Source: Streptomyces sp. CNQ-509
GTDB taxonomy: Bacteria > Actinomycetota > Actinomycetes > Streptomycetales > Streptomycetaceae
Assembly (NCBI RefSeq): GCF_001011035.1
Contig: NZ_CP011492.1
Location: 6,379,447 to 6,443,446, forward strand
Reading direction: 5' to 3'
DNA: 64,000 nt
The position numbers and the translations under genes are program-made. Numbering within the stretch: the first letter of the stretch is position 1; each line of letters begins with the position of its first letter. Below, in pieces: positions 6,879 to 19,385 of the stretch. Below the pieces are notes generated by a model. The model made no database searches. It saw only the letters and a list, made by a program, of their open reading frames with translations, and was not told where the DNA came from.

Positions 6879-9194
6879 GTGGAGCCGCTGGCGGCTGGGG
6901 ATCCCGCCCGGGTGGGCGACTTCGTGCTACGCGGCCGGCTGGGCGCGGGCGGCATGGGGGAGGTGTTCCTCGGCCGGTCGCCCGGCGGGCGGGCCGCGGC
7001 GGTGAAGGTGGTGCACGCCCACCTGGCGCGGCAGCCCGAGTTCCGCGGCCGGTTCCGGCGGGAGGTGGCCGCCGCGCGGTCGGTCAGCGGCGCGTACACC
7101 GCGCCCGTGATGGCCGCGGGCCCGGAGGACGATCCGCCGTGGATCGCCACGCTCTACGTCCCCGGCCCCTCCCTGGCCGAAGCCGTGCGCGCGGCCGGGC
7201 CGTTCCCCGAGGACGCGGTGTGGCCGCTGGCCGCCGGGCTGGTCGAGGCGCTCCAGGCCATCCACGCCGAAGGGCTGCTCCACCGCGACCTCACGCCGTC
7301 GAACGTGCTGCTGGCCGCGGACGGCCCGCGGGTCATCGACTTCGGGATCTCCCGGGCCGTGGACGGCACCGTGCTCACCGGGACGGGCGCGACCATCGGC
7401 ACGCCGGGCTTCATGTGCCCGGAGCAGGCCCAGGACGGCGAAGTCCGCCAGCCGGGGGACGTCTTCTCCTTCGGCGCCGTACTGGCCTACGCCGCCGGCG
7501 GCGTCGAGCCGTTCGGGCACGGCGCGCCGCTGGGCGTGCTGCACCGCGTGGTGACGGCGGAACCGCACCTGGACGAGGTGCCCGAGCGGATACGTACCCT
7601 CGCCGCGGCGTGCCTGGCCAAGAACCCGGACGACCGGCCCACCCCCGCCGAACTCCTCGGCCTCATCGCCGCGGAGTGGGACCCGGGCGACGATTTCTCC
7701 GCCGCGGCGCCGTGGCCCGAGGCCGTGCACACCCTCATCGAGGCCCGCGCCGTACCCGGTACGGCGCGGGCCACCGAACCCGACGGCGCCCCGCCGCCCC
7801 CGCATGCCGCGCCCACGGCCACCGCGCCCCCGCGGTACACCCCGACGGAGCCGGGGCAGCCGCAGGAGCCGGAGCCGGAAGCCCCGCCCGCCCCCGCCGC
7901 CTCCGGCCGCGTACCGAAGGAGGACCGCCCCCGCGCGCTGCGGCGCCGCCACCGGCAGGCGCTCAAGCTCACCAGGTCGGGCCGGTACGAGGAAGCCGAA
8001 CGGCAGCTCGCCGCACTCGTCGCGGACCGGACCCGCGTGCTGGGACCCGACCATCCCGACGTGCAGTTCACCCGCCAGCACCAGGCCCGGGCGCTCGCGG
8101 AGACGGGCCGGTACGCGGAGGCCGAGCGGCTGCTGGCCGACGTCCTGCCGCGCATTCTGCGGCTGCGGGGGCCCGATCACCGGGACACGCTTCTCACCCG
8201 CCGGCACCACGCGGAAGCGCTCGGGAACGCGGGCCGGCCGGGGGAAGCCGTGCCCCTGCTCGCCGACCTCGTCGCCGACATGGTGCGCCTGCGCGGCCCC
8301 GACCACCCCGACACGCTGCTCACCCGCCATCTGCACGCCTGCAACCTCGCGGACACGGGGGACTACGCGCAGGCGGCGCGCCTCTTCGCCGACCTCCTCG
8401 ACGACCGGATCCGCGTGCACGGCCGCAACCACGAGAAGACCCTGGTCGCCCGCATGCTCCACGCCCACTACGTCGGATCGGCGGGGGAGTACGCGGAAGG
8501 CGCCCGCCTGATGAGCGAACTCATCCCCGACCTCTCCCGGGTGCGGGGGCCCGACCATGCCGAGACCCTGGCCGCCCGCGGCAGCAGGGCCCGCCATCTC
8601 GGGGAGGCCGGGGAGCACGCGGAGGCCGTGCGTGCGTACGCGGAACTGGCCGCCGACGCCGGTCGCGTCCTGGGTCCTGACCACGACGACACCCTGAGCG
8701 CGCGCGAGCGCCACGCTACTTATCTCGGCGCGGCGGGGGAGCACGTGGAGGCCGCCCGGCTGCACGCCGGACTGGCCGCCGACCACGCGCGCCTCCTGGG
8801 CCCCGACCACCGCGACACCCTGCTCGCCCGCCACCTCAGCGCGTGGGAGCTGGGAGAGGCGGGCGAATACGCCGAGGCGGCGCGGTTGATGGACGAGGTC
8901 GCGGCCGACTGGGAGCGCGTCATGGGGCCCGACTGCAAGGACACCATGAACGCGCGCTATTTCCACGCCCGTTACGTCGGCGGGGCGGGGGACCATGCCG
9001 AGGCGGCCCGGCTGCTGGCCGAGGTCGCGGCCGACTGGGCGCGCGTCGAGGGCCCCGGCAACCCGGAAGCCCTCTGCGTCCGCGAGTGGCAGGCGTTCCA
9101 CCTCGACGAGGCGGGGGAGCACGACGAGGCCGAGCGCCTGCGGGCCGAAGTCGCCGCCCACCGCACCGCCACCGAGGGAGAACCGGCGGTCTGA
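6879..9194 (+). CDS. Soluble Ser/Thr protein kinase fused to tetratricopeptide repeats
   Basis: A 771-residue fusion. Residues about 15-275 form an Hanks-type kinase: glycine loop GAGGMGEV (22-29), VAIK-type lysine AAVK (K43), catalytic loop HRDLTPSN, DFGIS, and GTPGFMCPEQ in the activation segment. A Pro/Ala/Glu-rich linker (about 290-350) leads into at least nine ~42-residue TPRs of the kinesin-light-chain type, recognised by the recurring GPDHxDTLxxR motif, to the C-terminus. There is no transmembrane helix or PASTA domain, so it should be cytoplasmic, with the TPR array choosing partners or substrates. GTG start with GAAGGAGGA upstream. Nothing adjacent suggests its target. Confidence 0.88.
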   Translation: MEPLAAGDPARVGDFVLRGRLGAGGMGEVFLGRSPGGRAAAVKVVHAHLARQPEFRGRFRREVAAARSVSGAYTAPVMAAGPEDDPPWIATLYVPGPSLAEAVRAAGPFPEDAVWPLAAGLVEALQAIHAEGLLHRDLTPSNVLLAADGPRVIDFGISRAVDGTVLTGTGATIGTPGFMCPEQAQDGEVRQPGDVFSFGAVLAYAAGGVEPFGHGAPLGVLHRVVTAEPHLDEVPERIRTLAAACLAKNPDDRPTPAELLGLIAAEWDPGDDFSAAAPWPEAVHTLIEARAVPGTARATEPDGAPPPPHAAPTATAPPRYTPTEPGQPQEPEPEAPPAPAASGRVPKEDRPRALRRRHRQALKLTRSGRYEEAERQLAALVADRTRVLGPDHPDVQFTRQHQARALAETGRYAEAERLLADVLPRILRLRGPDHRDTLLTRRHHAEALGNAGRPGEAVPLLADLVADMVRLRGPDHPDTLLTRHLHACNLADTGDYAQAARLFADLLDDRIRVHGRNHEKTLVARMLHAHYVGSAGEYAEGARLMSELIPDLSRVRGPDHAETLAARGSRARHLGEAGEHAEAVRAYAELAADAGRVLGPDHDDTLSARERHATYLGAAGEHVEAARLHAGLAADHARLLGPDHRDTLLARHLSAWELGEAGEYAEAARLMDEVAADWERVMGPDCKDTMNARYFHARYVGGAGDHAEAARLLAEVAADWARVEGPGNPEALCVREWQAFHLDEAGEHDEAERLRAEVAAHRTATEGEPAV

Positions 9195-9924
9195 CCCCCG
9201 GCGGCGGCATCCGGAGCGGTCTCAGGCCGCGGTGCCGGCGTCGGTCGTCATGGCCAACTCCCATCGGTGGCGGGGCACGTGCCGCTCGGAGCGTAAGCCG
9301 GGGCCCCCGGTCTCGCGGCGCTGGTCCGCACTCTCGCCGCCGCCGAGGGCTGGACGGCAGGCCGCCCGCCCGCCCATCGGTGAGTAAAGAAGTCGTCAAG
9401 AAGTGCGCGCCCGCGGGCGGGTGGAGGCGGGCCTTCCGTGGGGGCCGCCGCCGACCGCCGCGCGGCGGGCCCCTCAACCCGCCGCCTACCTGCGGCGGAG
9501 CACCGCCCGCGGCGTGCGTGCCGGCCGGATCCCGCGCGTGGCCGTGTCCGGTCCGCGTTCATGTTGTTGAAGAATGAATCAGTCCGCTTCGGGCTTTGCC
9601 GCCATCCCTCCTGCATGAAATCAAGTCAGTCCCAAGTGGGGCGATCCATACTGCGGACGTGGGGTGCGAGTCGCTCACACCTCTCCTGTCGATCCGTTAC
9701 GGATCCCGCAGAACCCGTTGCGGGCCGGGCCCAAAGGCTCCCGGACCCGGCCCGCACCGGTGACCGCACGGACTGTCCACGGCCCGGGTGGCACACCCCC
9801 GGGACCGTCTGGACACCACGACCCTCATCCCTCCCGCACCCCCTGATCCCCGTCCGCCACGGCGCCGTGGCGATCCGGCGTTCCGGGGCGCACACAAGTT
9901 CACAGTTCGATGGAGGCAATTTTC
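9195..9924. other. 730-bp gene-less stretch before the multicopper oxidase
   Basis: I see no convincing gene. Two features stand out: a perfect 15-bp palindrome GATCCGTTACGGATC at 9691-9705, and an inverted repeat GCGGGCCGGG (9720-9729) with CCCGGCCCGC (9746-9755). The palindrome could be an operator for the oxidase about 220 bp downstream; the second may be a transcript hairpin. Confidence 0.4.
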
Positions 9925-11385
9925 ATGGTGAGTCGGCGCAGGGTGCTCGCTGCGGGTATGGCAACGGCGTGCACGGGGGTGACCGGCGCGGCGTTAGTGC
10001 CGCTGGTGACCACACCGGCCGGGGCCGAGCCCGCCGGCGCGGAGCGGGCGGCGAACACCGCACTCGCGGTCACGCCCTTCACCCAGCCCATGCCGCGGCC
10101 CACGGTGCTGTCCCCGGTGTCGACGGCCGGCGGCGTCGACGTCTACGTCATGACGATGCAGCCGGGGACCGCGGAGATAATCCCCGGCGTCCAGTCGCAG
10201 GTGCTCACGTTCAACGGCAGCTTCCCCGGCCCGCTGATCAAGGCGCGCCGCGGCCGTCCCGTCGTCATCCAGCAGCGCAACCGGCTCGACGTGCCCGCGT
10301 CGGTGCACCTGCACGGCGGGGAGGTGGAGCCGCAGCACGACGGCCAGCCGATGGAGACCATAGCCCCGGGCGCCGACCGTACGTACTACTACCCCAACAC
10401 CCAGCCGCACGCCTCGCTCTGGTACCACGACCACGCCCACCACATCGAGTCCGAGAACGTCTACCGCGGGCTCTCCGGCCAGTACCTCATCACCGACGAG
10501 GTCGAAGAGGCGCTGCCGCTGCCCACCGGGCAGTACGACCTGCCCATCGCCATCCGCGACGCCAACGTGGACGCGACGGGACTGCACTACACGATGGGCG
10601 ACCGGCAGCGCTCCACGATGATCGCCAACGGCAAGGCGTACCCGTACGTCCAGGTCGCCGCCCGCAAGTACCGCATCCGGCTCCTCAACTCCTCCAACCA
10701 GCGCTTCATGGAACTGCGGCTGGAGGACGACAGCGAGATGATCCAGATCGGCTCCGACGGCGGGCTGCTGCCGCGCCCGTACCGCACCACCGCCATCCCG
10801 CTGTCCGCCGCCGAGCGCGCCGACGTCGTCATCGACTTCTCCCGCTACGCCGTCGGCAGCAGCGTCGTGCTGAAGAACACCGGCGGCTTCGGCACCCCCG
10901 AACTCGTCGGCCAGGTGCTGCGCTTCGACATCGTCAGGACCGCGAAGGACAGCAGCCGCGTGCCCGACGTGCTGCGCGAGCTGCCGCCGCTGCCGCAGCC
11001 GACCGCCGAGCGCACCGTCACCCTGCGGATGGACGAGGACGGCCGGCCGTCCCCGCAGGCGTACATAGACGAGAAGCTGTACGACCCGGCCCGGGTGGAC
11101 CAGCAGATCCGGTTCGGCGCCAGCGAGATCTGGACGATCAAGAACCTCAACCAGATCGCGTGGCACAACTTCCACATGCACCTCGTCCAGTTCCGCGTCC
11201 TGGAGCGCAACGGCCAGGCGCCGGGGCCGGGCGAGGCGGGGCTGAAGGACACCGTCAACCTGCGCCCGAACGAGACGGTCAAGGTCCAGGCGACGTTCGA
11301 CACCCACAAGGGCTCGTACGTCTACCACTGCCACATGCTCGACCACTCCGCGATGGGCATGATGGCGACGATGAAGATCGCCTGA
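9925..11385 (+). CDS. Secreted multicopper oxidase (CotA/phenoxazinone synthase-like)
   Basis: A 486-residue exported copper oxidase. It has a Tat signal ([14 protein letters not shown]) and three cupredoxin domains. All four copper motifs can be read: HLHGG (about residue 130), WYHDHAHH (about 166), HNFHMH (about 413) and [12 protein letters not shown] (about 468, containing the type-1 copper Cys, His and Met). It would couple one-electron oxidation of phenols or metals to reduction of O2 to water outside the membrane. The start chosen is the ATG at 9925 with GGAGG nine bases upstream; an upstream in-frame ATG overlaps that site. Followed by a strong hairpin terminator. Substrate unknown. 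Confidence 0.9.
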   Translation: MVSRRRVLAAGMATACTGVTGAALVPLVTTPAGAEPAGAERAANTALAVTPFTQPMPRPTVLSPVSTAGGVDVYVMTMQPGTAEIIPGVQSQVLTFNGSFPGPLIKARRGRPVVIQQRNRLDVPASVHLHGGEVEPQHDGQPMETIAPGADRTYYYPNTQPHASLWYHDHAHHIESENVYRGLSGQYLITDEVEEALPLPTGQYDLPIAIRDANVDATGLHYTMGDRQRSTMIANGKAYPYVQVAARKYRIRLLNSSNQRFMELRLEDDSEMIQIGSDGGLLPRPYRTTAIPLSAAERADVVIDFSRYAVGSSVVLKNTGGFGTPELVGQVLRFDIVRTAKDSSRVPDVLRELPPLPQPTAERTVTLRMDEDGRPSPQAYIDEKLYDPARVDQQIRFGASEIWTIKNLNQIAWHNFHMHLVQFRVLERNGQAPGPGEAGLKDTVNLRPNETVKVQATFDTHKGSYVYHCHMLDHSAMGMMATMKIA

Positions 11386-11405
11386 CCGGAACGGCCCGCC
11401 GACGT

Positions 11406-11431
11406 GCCGGCCGGGGGCCTCCCCGGCCGGC
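11406..11431 (+). terminator. Hairpin terminator after the multicopper oxidase
   Basis: Perfect 11-bp stem, GCCGGCCGGGG and CCCCGGCCGGC, with a four-base loop, 20 bases after the stop codon. Confidence 0.65.
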
Positions 11432-11515
11432 CTGGTCGTACTGCCCCGGCCCTGGTCGAGCACGACGCGGCCGACCGTCATTGACGTAAACATGACATCC
11501 GGTCACTGTGTGCCT

Positions 11516-12985
11516 ATGAAGCGCTTAGCGACGCTGACGGCGGCGGCCGCGCTGGCCGCCGGCTCCCTGGCCGCCGCCCCCGCCCCCACCTCCGCCGCGC
11601 AGCCCCCACCCGCCGCGCCCGAGCTCGCCCGGATCTGCAACGTCTACTGCGACGCCCGCGATCCCGCCCAGGCCACCCGCGACCGCACCGCGGTCACCGC
11701 CACCCTCTTCTCCCGCACCCTCGCGCTGCACGTGGACGACGACAGCGCCATGGGCTGGGCGACGATCGGCAACGGCAGCCCCGGCGACGAGGTCTGGCTC
11801 GACCGCTCCTTCGACGGCGGCCGCACCTGGGCCTCCGGCAGCCGGCTCGGCAACACCGCCGTCCCCGCCGGCCAGCGCGGCTGGCGCACCGGCATGTACA
11901 ACGTCGACGACTGGGCGAACCGCGGCGTCGGCGCCCTGCGCGCCTGCGGCAAGGCCGCCGACCGCCCCGACATCGCCTGCACCCCGTGGGCCCGCAGCAC
12001 CTGGAACGCCTGGGACCGCAGAACCGCCGCCGCCACCGCGCAGATGTCCTTCTACGACCAGGCCACCGGCCTCTTCGCCACCACCGGCTGGTGGAACTCC
12101 GCCAACGCCCTCACCGCCGTCATCGACAACATCCGCGTGAGCGGCATGCGCAGCTACGAGTACGCCATCGGGCACACCTACGACCGCCAGCTCGGCGCCC
12201 ACCAGGGTCAGTTCCGCAACGACTACATCGACGACACCGGCTGGTGGGGCCTGGCCTGGATCGCCGCGTACGACCTGACCGGCGACCGCCGCTACCTCGA
12301 CACGGCCCGCGCCGACGCCGACCACATGGCCGCGTACTGGGACGGCCGCTGCGGCGGCGGCGTGTGGTGGAGCCAGGCGAAGACGTACAAGAACGCCATC
12401 TCCAACTCCCTCTACATCCACCTCAACGCGGCCCTGCACAACCGCATCGCGGGCGACACCGCGTATCTGAAGCGGGCGCGCGACGGCTGGAGCTGGTTCC
12501 AGGGCACCGGCATGATCAACGGCTCCTCCCTGGTCAACGACGGCATCGACCTGGGCACCTGCCGCAACAACGGCCAGCCGGTCTGGTCGTACAACCAGGG
12601 CGTGCTGCTCGGCGCCCTCACCGAACTCCACCGCGCCACCGGCGACGACACCCTCCTGACCACCGCCCGCCGCCTCGCCGACGCCGCCACCACGGCGCCC
12701 TCACTGCACACCGCGGACGGCATCCTGCGCGACCCCTGCGAGTCGGGCGACTGCGGCGCCGACGGCCCGTCCTTCAAGGGCGCCCACGTCCGCGGCCTGG
12801 GCAAGCTCAACGCCGCCCTGCCCGACCACCCGTACACCGCCTACCTCACACGCCAGGCGGACCGCGCCCACGCCGCCGACCGCAACGCGCTCGACCAGTA
12901 CGGCCTGCGCTGGTACGGCCCCCTGGACACGACGGACGCGGCCCGCCAGCAGAGCGCCCTGGACCTGATGAACGCGGCCCCGTAG
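11516..12985 (+). CDS. Secreted glycoside hydrolase family 76 protein (alpha-1,6-mannanase-like)
   Basis: A 489-residue exported enzyme. It begins with a Sec signal peptide ([20 protein letters not shown]). The (alpha/alpha)6-barrel family signature is clear: the catalytic Asp pair in [12 protein letters not shown] at about residue 240, plus the [17 protein letters not shown] and YKNAISNSL motifs. Family members hydrolyse alpha-1,6-mannan backbones of fungal walls or actinobacterial lipomannan. The ATG at 11516 is chosen because it fits the signal peptide; no clear ribosome site is present. TTGACG at 11480-11485 may be a -35 element, giving a very short leader. A hairpin terminator follows. 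Confidence 0.85.
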   Translation: MKRLATLTAAAALAAGSLAAAPAPTSAAQPPPAAPELARICNVYCDARDPAQATRDRTAVTATLFSRTLALHVDDDSAMGWATIGNGSPGDEVWLDRSFDGGRTWASGSRLGNTAVPAGQRGWRTGMYNVDDWANRGVGALRACGKAADRPDIACTPWARSTWNAWDRRTAAATAQMSFYDQATGLFATTGWWNSANALTAVIDNIRVSGMRSYEYAIGHTYDRQLGAHQGQFRNDYIDDTGWWGLAWIAAYDLTGDRRYLDTARADADHMAAYWDGRCGGGVWWSQAKTYKNAISNSLYIHLNAALHNRIAGDTAYLKRARDGWSWFQGTGMINGSSLVNDGIDLGTCRNNGQPVWSYNQGVLLGALTELHRATGDDTLLTTARRLADAATTAPSLHTADGILRDPCESGDCGADGPSFKGAHVRGLGKLNAALPDHPYTAYLTRQADRAHAADRNALDQYGLRWYGPLDTTDAARQQSALDLMNAAP

Positions 12986-13044
12986 CCGTTGTCACGGATC
13001 ACCGGGACCGCGCTCCCCGATTCCCGCGGTCGTCTCCTCCCGGG

Positions 13045-13074
13045 CCCGGGGCGCCGCCGGCGGCACGCCCCGGG
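13045..13074 (+). terminator. Hairpin terminator after the GH76 gene
   Basis: CCCGGGGCG (13045-13053) and CGCCCCGGG (13066-13074) form a perfect 9-bp stem; the loop contains a further self-complementary CCGCCGGCGG. Confidence 0.55.
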
Positions 13075-13197
13075 GGCGGTCACCCGACTGCGGGCGTAGC
13101 GCTGGTGTGTCCGGCGCGGGTGGCACAGGCTCGGGTCAGGACCCCTGGTGTGCGGCCCGCGGGAGGCGTGAGGCGCGCGGGAACGGAGAGTGGCGGG

Positions 13198-14082
13198 ATG
13201 GAGACTGCGCCGGTCGTCGTGGGCGTGGACGGCTCCGCGGCGGGCCTCGACGCGGTCGCGGTCGCCGCGCGCGAGGCGAAGCTGCGCGGCTGCCCCCTGC
13301 GGGTCGTGCACGCGTTCCTCTGGCCGGCCTTCGGCGCCTACCCCGGCGCCCCCGGGATGCTCCCGGGGGACACCGCGCTGCGCAAGGAGGCGGAGAAGGC
13401 CGTCGAGGACGCCGTGGCGCACGCCCGCTCGGCGGAGCCCCGGGTCACGGCCCACGGGGCCGTGGTGACCGGGGAGGCCATGGAGATCCTGGTCAGGGAG
13501 ACGAAGACCGCGCAGTTGGCGGTGGTCGCCGGCCGCGGCCTCAGCGCGTTCACCCGGCTGCTCGTGGGCTCGACGGCGGTCCACCTGTCCGCGTACGGCC
13601 ACTGCCCCGTGCTCGTCGTACGCGCCGGCGGCGCGGGCCCCCGCGGTCCCGTGCTGCTGGCGGTCGACGGCTCGCCGGCCGGGGCCGCCGCCGTCGAGTT
13701 CGCCTTCGCCGAGGCGGCCAGGCGGCGCGCGGGACTCGTCGCGCTGCACGTGTGGAGCGCCTGGACCAGGTACGCGCCGCGGCGGGACGAGCCCGCCAGG
13801 CCCACCGCGGACGGACCGGCCGCGGAGGGCGACCGGGTGCTCGCCGAGGCGCTGGCGGGCGCCGAGAAGTCGTATCCGGACGTACGGGTCGAACGTACCG
13901 CCGTCGAGGGCTCGGCCCGCGAACTGCTCATCGAGGCCAGCAAGGACGCCGGCCTCCTCGTCACCGGCGCCCGCGGCCACGGCGGCTTCGCCGGGCTGCT
14001 CCTCGGCTCGGTCAGCCAGGCGCTCCTGCAGCACGCGCACTGCCCGGTCGCCGTCGTACGCGGCGCGGGTGGGCGCTCCTGA
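13198..14082 (+). CDS. Tandem universal stress protein (UspA family)
   Basis: A 294-residue cytoplasmic protein with two Usp domains (about 1-145 and 150-290). Each starts with VVVGVDGS or VLLAVDGS and ends with the nucleotide-binding glycine motif, GRGLSAFTRLLVGST and GARGHGGFAGLLLGS, so ATP binding is likely in both halves. Such proteins act in stress or dormancy responses. ATG start with CGGAGAG seven bases before it. It precedes a baeRF-like gene by 86 bp on the same strand, a neighbour pair compatible with a stress role. Confidence 0.9.
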   Translation: METAPVVVGVDGSAAGLDAVAVAAREAKLRGCPLRVVHAFLWPAFGAYPGAPGMLPGDTALRKEAEKAVEDAVAHARSAEPRVTAHGAVVTGEAMEILVRETKTAQLAVVAGRGLSAFTRLLVGSTAVHLSAYGHCPVLVVRAGGAGPRGPVLLAVDGSPAGAAAVEFAFAEAARRRAGLVALHVWSAWTRYAPRRDEPARPTADGPAAEGDRVLAEALAGAEKSYPDVRVERTAVEGSARELLIEASKDAGLLVTGARGHGGFAGLLLGSVSQALLQHAHCPVAVVRGAGGRS

Positions 14083-14168
14083 CCGGCACCGGCCCCCACG
14101 CCCCGACCCCCGGCCCTGACCGGCCCTGATCCCGCCGCACCGACGGCCGAAGGACCTGGAGAGGCACG

Positions 14169-15266
14169 ATGGACACCTCGCTCACCCCCACGGCGCTCGC
14201 GGAACTGCGCGAGCGGCGCCCGTACCCCGCCGTGTCGCTCACGCTGCCCACGCACCGGCGCGCGCCCCGCAACGCGGAGGACTCCGTGCGGCTGCGCAAC
14301 GTCATCGCCGAGGCCGAGCGGCAGCTCGACCGCGACCCCGGCGTGACCCGCGCGGCCCGCGAGGAGATCCGCGCGCAGCTCGCCGCGGCCGTCGAGGAGA
14401 CCGACCTCTCCCTGGCGCTCGACGGCCTCGTCATCTTCGCCACCGTGGCCGAGCACCGGGTGTTCGCCCTCCCGCGCGCCGTCCCCGAGCGGGTCGTGCT
14501 GGCCGACTCCTTCCTCACCCGCAACCTGGTGGCGGCCTACGCGGCGCAGCGCCCGTACTGGGTGCTGTCCCTGGCCGCCGACCGCGTCACCCTGTGGAGC
14601 GGCTCGGGCGAGCGCGTCACCGAGGCCACCGCCGGGGGCTTCCCGATGACCAGGACGGTGGACAACCCGGACACGGAGCGGGAGGAGCGGATCGGGGACA
14701 CGCCCAGCAAGTTCCGCGACGAGGAGGTCCGCACCTTCCTGCGCGACGCCGATGCCGCGCTGCACGCCGTCCTCGCCCAGGACCCCCGGCCCCTCTACGC
14801 CACGGGCGAGGACGCCGCCCTGGCCCTCCTCGCCGGCACCGGCACCGCCTCCGCGACCGCCGTCCACATCCACCACGGCGGCCTGGCCCAGGGCCCGCCG
14901 GACGCGGTCGCCCGTGCCGTCGCCCCGGCCCGGGAGACCCAGGCCCGCCAGCACGCCGCCGCGGCCATCGCCGCCCTGGACGACGCCCGGGGCCGCCGGG
15001 CCTTCGCGGGCGGCGTGGACGAGGTCTGGTCGAAGGTCACCGACGGCCGCGTCCACCGCCTGGTCGTCGAGGAGAACTACCGCGTCACCGTGCGCTCGGC
15101 CGACGACGATCACCTGGTCCCGGCCGAGGACGACGACCCGCAGGCCCGCCACGACATCGTGGACGAGATCGTCGAGCAGGCCCTCGACACCGGCGCCGAC
15201 GTCACGTTCGTCCCCGACGACGCCCTCGCGGACCACGAGCGCATCGCGGCGGTGCTGCGCTACTGA
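14169..15266 (+). CDS. baeRF-family (release-factor-like) protein
   Basis: A 365-residue acidic protein. The order of motifs (RPYPAVSLTLPTHRRAP near the N-terminus, FATVAEHRVFALP, an alpha-beta domain ending VDEIVEQALDTGADVTFVPDD) matches the bacterial/archaeal eRF1-like (baeRF) family, whose actinobacterial members are often mislabelled chemotaxis protein. A stalled-ribosome or stress role has been proposed for the family but is not established. There is no GGQ motif of true class-1 release factors. Good ribosome site (GGAGAGG). The family assignment is from memory and moderately sure. Confidence 0.62.
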   Translation: MDTSLTPTALAELRERRPYPAVSLTLPTHRRAPRNAEDSVRLRNVIAEAERQLDRDPGVTRAAREEIRAQLAAAVEETDLSLALDGLVIFATVAEHRVFALPRAVPERVVLADSFLTRNLVAAYAAQRPYWVLSLAADRVTLWSGSGERVTEATAGGFPMTRTVDNPDTEREERIGDTPSKFRDEEVRTFLRDADAALHAVLAQDPRPLYATGEDAALALLAGTGTASATAVHIHHGGLAQGPPDAVARAVAPARETQARQHAAAAIAALDDARGRRAFAGGVDEVWSKVTDGRVHRLVVEENYRVTVRSADDDHLVPAEDDDPQARHDIVDEIVEQALDTGADVTFVPDDALADHERIAAVLRY

Positions 15267-15406
15267 GGCCGCGCCGGGGGACCGGGAGCCGAAGGCAGGC
15301 GCGCGGCGGGCGATGACTTCCGGGCGCCGGTGCCGTCGTAAAGGATGACAGCAAGCGGCGCGGGGCCACCCCGCCGCAGCCACCACCGGACCAGGAGCCA
15401 CCGACC

Positions 15407-15979
15407 ATGCGCACTCTCATCAGCACCGCCTTCGTCTCTCTCGACGGCGTCATGGAGGCCCCGGGCGGCGAGCCCGGCTACCGCAACTCCGGCTGGACCT
15501 TCAAGGAGACCGAGTTCCTTCCGGAGGCGTACGCGCTCAAGGGCGAGGAGCAGGAGGAAGCCGGCGCGCTGATGATGGGCCGCGTCAGCTACGAGGCGTT
15601 CAGCCCGGTGTGGCCGGGCATGGAGGAGTTCGCCAGATACAAGGTGCTGCCGAAGTACGTCGTCTCCACCACCCTCGCCGAGGACGACCTCGTCACCGAC
15701 TGGGGCGACATCACGATCCTCCGCTCCCTCGACGACGTCGCCGCCCTGAAGGAGACGGAGGGCGCGCCGATCATCGTCCACGGCAGCGCGACCCTCAACC
15801 ACGGCCTGGCGGACGCGGGCCTCATCGACCGCTACCACCTGCTGGTCTTCCCCCTGCTGCTGGGCGCGGGCAAGCGCCTCTACAGCGACACCTCCAAGGA
15901 CACCCAGAAGCTGAAGCTGGTCGCGGCGGAGGCGTACGCCAACGGCATCCAGAAGAACGTCTTCGACGTCCTCCACTGA
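15407..15979 (+). CDS. Dihydrofolate reductase-family (RibD C-terminal-like) protein
   Basis: A 190-residue protein with the RibD_C/DHFR fold: STAFVSLDGVMEAPGG at the N-terminus, the MMGRVSYEAFSPVW NADPH-contact region, and IIVHGSATLNHGLADAGLIDRYHLLVFPLLLGAG near the C-terminus. Members reduce pteridine-like or unknown substrates with NADPH; they are not the folate-pathway DHFR. ATG start with AGGAG ten bases upstream. Monocistronic, with a hairpin terminator overlapping its stop codon. Confidence 0.85.
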   Translation: MRTLISTAFVSLDGVMEAPGGEPGYRNSGWTFKETEFLPEAYALKGEEQEEAGALMMGRVSYEAFSPVWPGMEEFARYKVLPKYVVSTTLAEDDLVTDWGDITILRSLDDVAALKETEGAPIIVHGSATLNHGLADAGLIDRYHLLVFPLLLGAGKRLYSDTSKDTQKLKLVAAEAYANGIQKNVFDVLH

Positions 15980-16003
15980 ACCTCCCCGGCGGGCGGGGAG
16001 GTT
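15979..16003 (+). terminator. Hairpin terminator overlapping the stop of the DHFR-like gene
   Basis: Perfect 9-bp stem AACCTCCCC (15979-15987) and GGGGAGGTT (15995-16003) with a 7-base loop. Confidence 0.6.
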
Positions 16004-16231
16004 CCGGTGCGCGACGGGGTAACCGCCCTGGCAGGAGGGCGGGTCCGGGGCCCCGGGACCGGTGGGCGCGGTGGCCCTGACCGCTACCGCAGGGGGAGTC
16101 CAGCCCTAGGGGGCGAAGGGGGGGTAACCCCTACCAGGGCCGGGGGGAACCCGGATCGTGCCGGGCGCGGATGATCCGTAACTTCGAGGGTGGCATCGCA
16201 ACGGCGGTGCGCACCGACCTCGGAGGACACC

Positions 16232-16699
16232 GTGATCCAGCTCCCCAGCCGCCCGGCAGTCGCGGCCTTCACCCGGTTCGTGGCCTGCGGCGGCGGCGTC
16301 GGACTGGCCTCCAGCGGCGCGCTCGTGCTCCTCGACGGTGCCATGCCGATGATGGTCGCCAACGCGCTGATCACCGTGGTCTCGACGCTGCTGGCCACCG
16401 AGCTGCACGGCCGGGTGTCGTTCCGCAGCGAGCGCGGCGGCTGGCGCGTCCACCTCCAGTCGGCGCTGACGGTCGCCGTCTGCTACGCCTTCACCACCGC
16501 CGCGCTGCTGGCGCTGCACGCGGCGCAGGCGAACCCCTCGGTCGTCACCGAACAGGCCGTCTACCTCGCGGCGTCGGCCCTGGCGGGCATAGGCCGCTTC
16601 GCGGTCCTCCGCGCCGTCGTCTTCGCCGACGACCGCCGCACCCGCCGCGGCCACCGCACGCCGGCCCTCGCCCGGACGTCGGTGACGATGGCCGCGTAG
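16232..16699 (+). CDS. GtrA-like small membrane protein
   Basis: A 155-residue integral membrane protein with four hydrophobic segments (about 15-35, 40-60, 80-105, 115-135), the length and layout of GtrA family proteins, which help flip polyprenyl-linked sugars or carry teichoic/arabinogalactan precursors. The motif RFVACGGGVGLASSG matches the family's first helix. GTG start chosen for CGGAGGACACC directly before it. Monocistronic; separated from the convergent katG by a strong two-way terminator. Confidence 0.78.
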   Translation: MIQLPSRPAVAAFTRFVACGGGVGLASSGALVLLDGAMPMMVANALITVVSTLLATELHGRVSFRSERGGWRVHLQSALTVAVCYAFTTAALLALHAAQANPSVVTEQAVYLAASALAGIGRFAVLRAVVFADDRRTRRGHRTPALARTSVTMAA

Positions 16700-16736
16700 C
16701 GGCTCCGCACGGCCGGGCCCCGGCCCCTCGAAGACG

Positions 16737-16768
16737 GCCGGCCCCTCCCGCAAGCGGGAGGGGCCGGC
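16737..16768. terminator. Strong bidirectional terminator between gtrA-like and katG
   Basis: Perfect 15-bp stem: GCCGGCCCCTCCCGC (16737-16751) and its complement (16754-16768) with a 2-base spacer. Lies between two convergent genes. Confidence 0.75.
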
Positions 16769-16798
16769 ACATGGGGTCGGACGGGGGTCGGACCGGGA

Positions 16799-19301
<2,503 letters not shown>

Positions 19302-19385
19302 GAAGGACGCCAATTTAGTAACGGATCGGAGTGGCGCCCGCCCGCCGGATCCGGACACCTGTCCCAGGGCGGTGCCAACGGGGCC

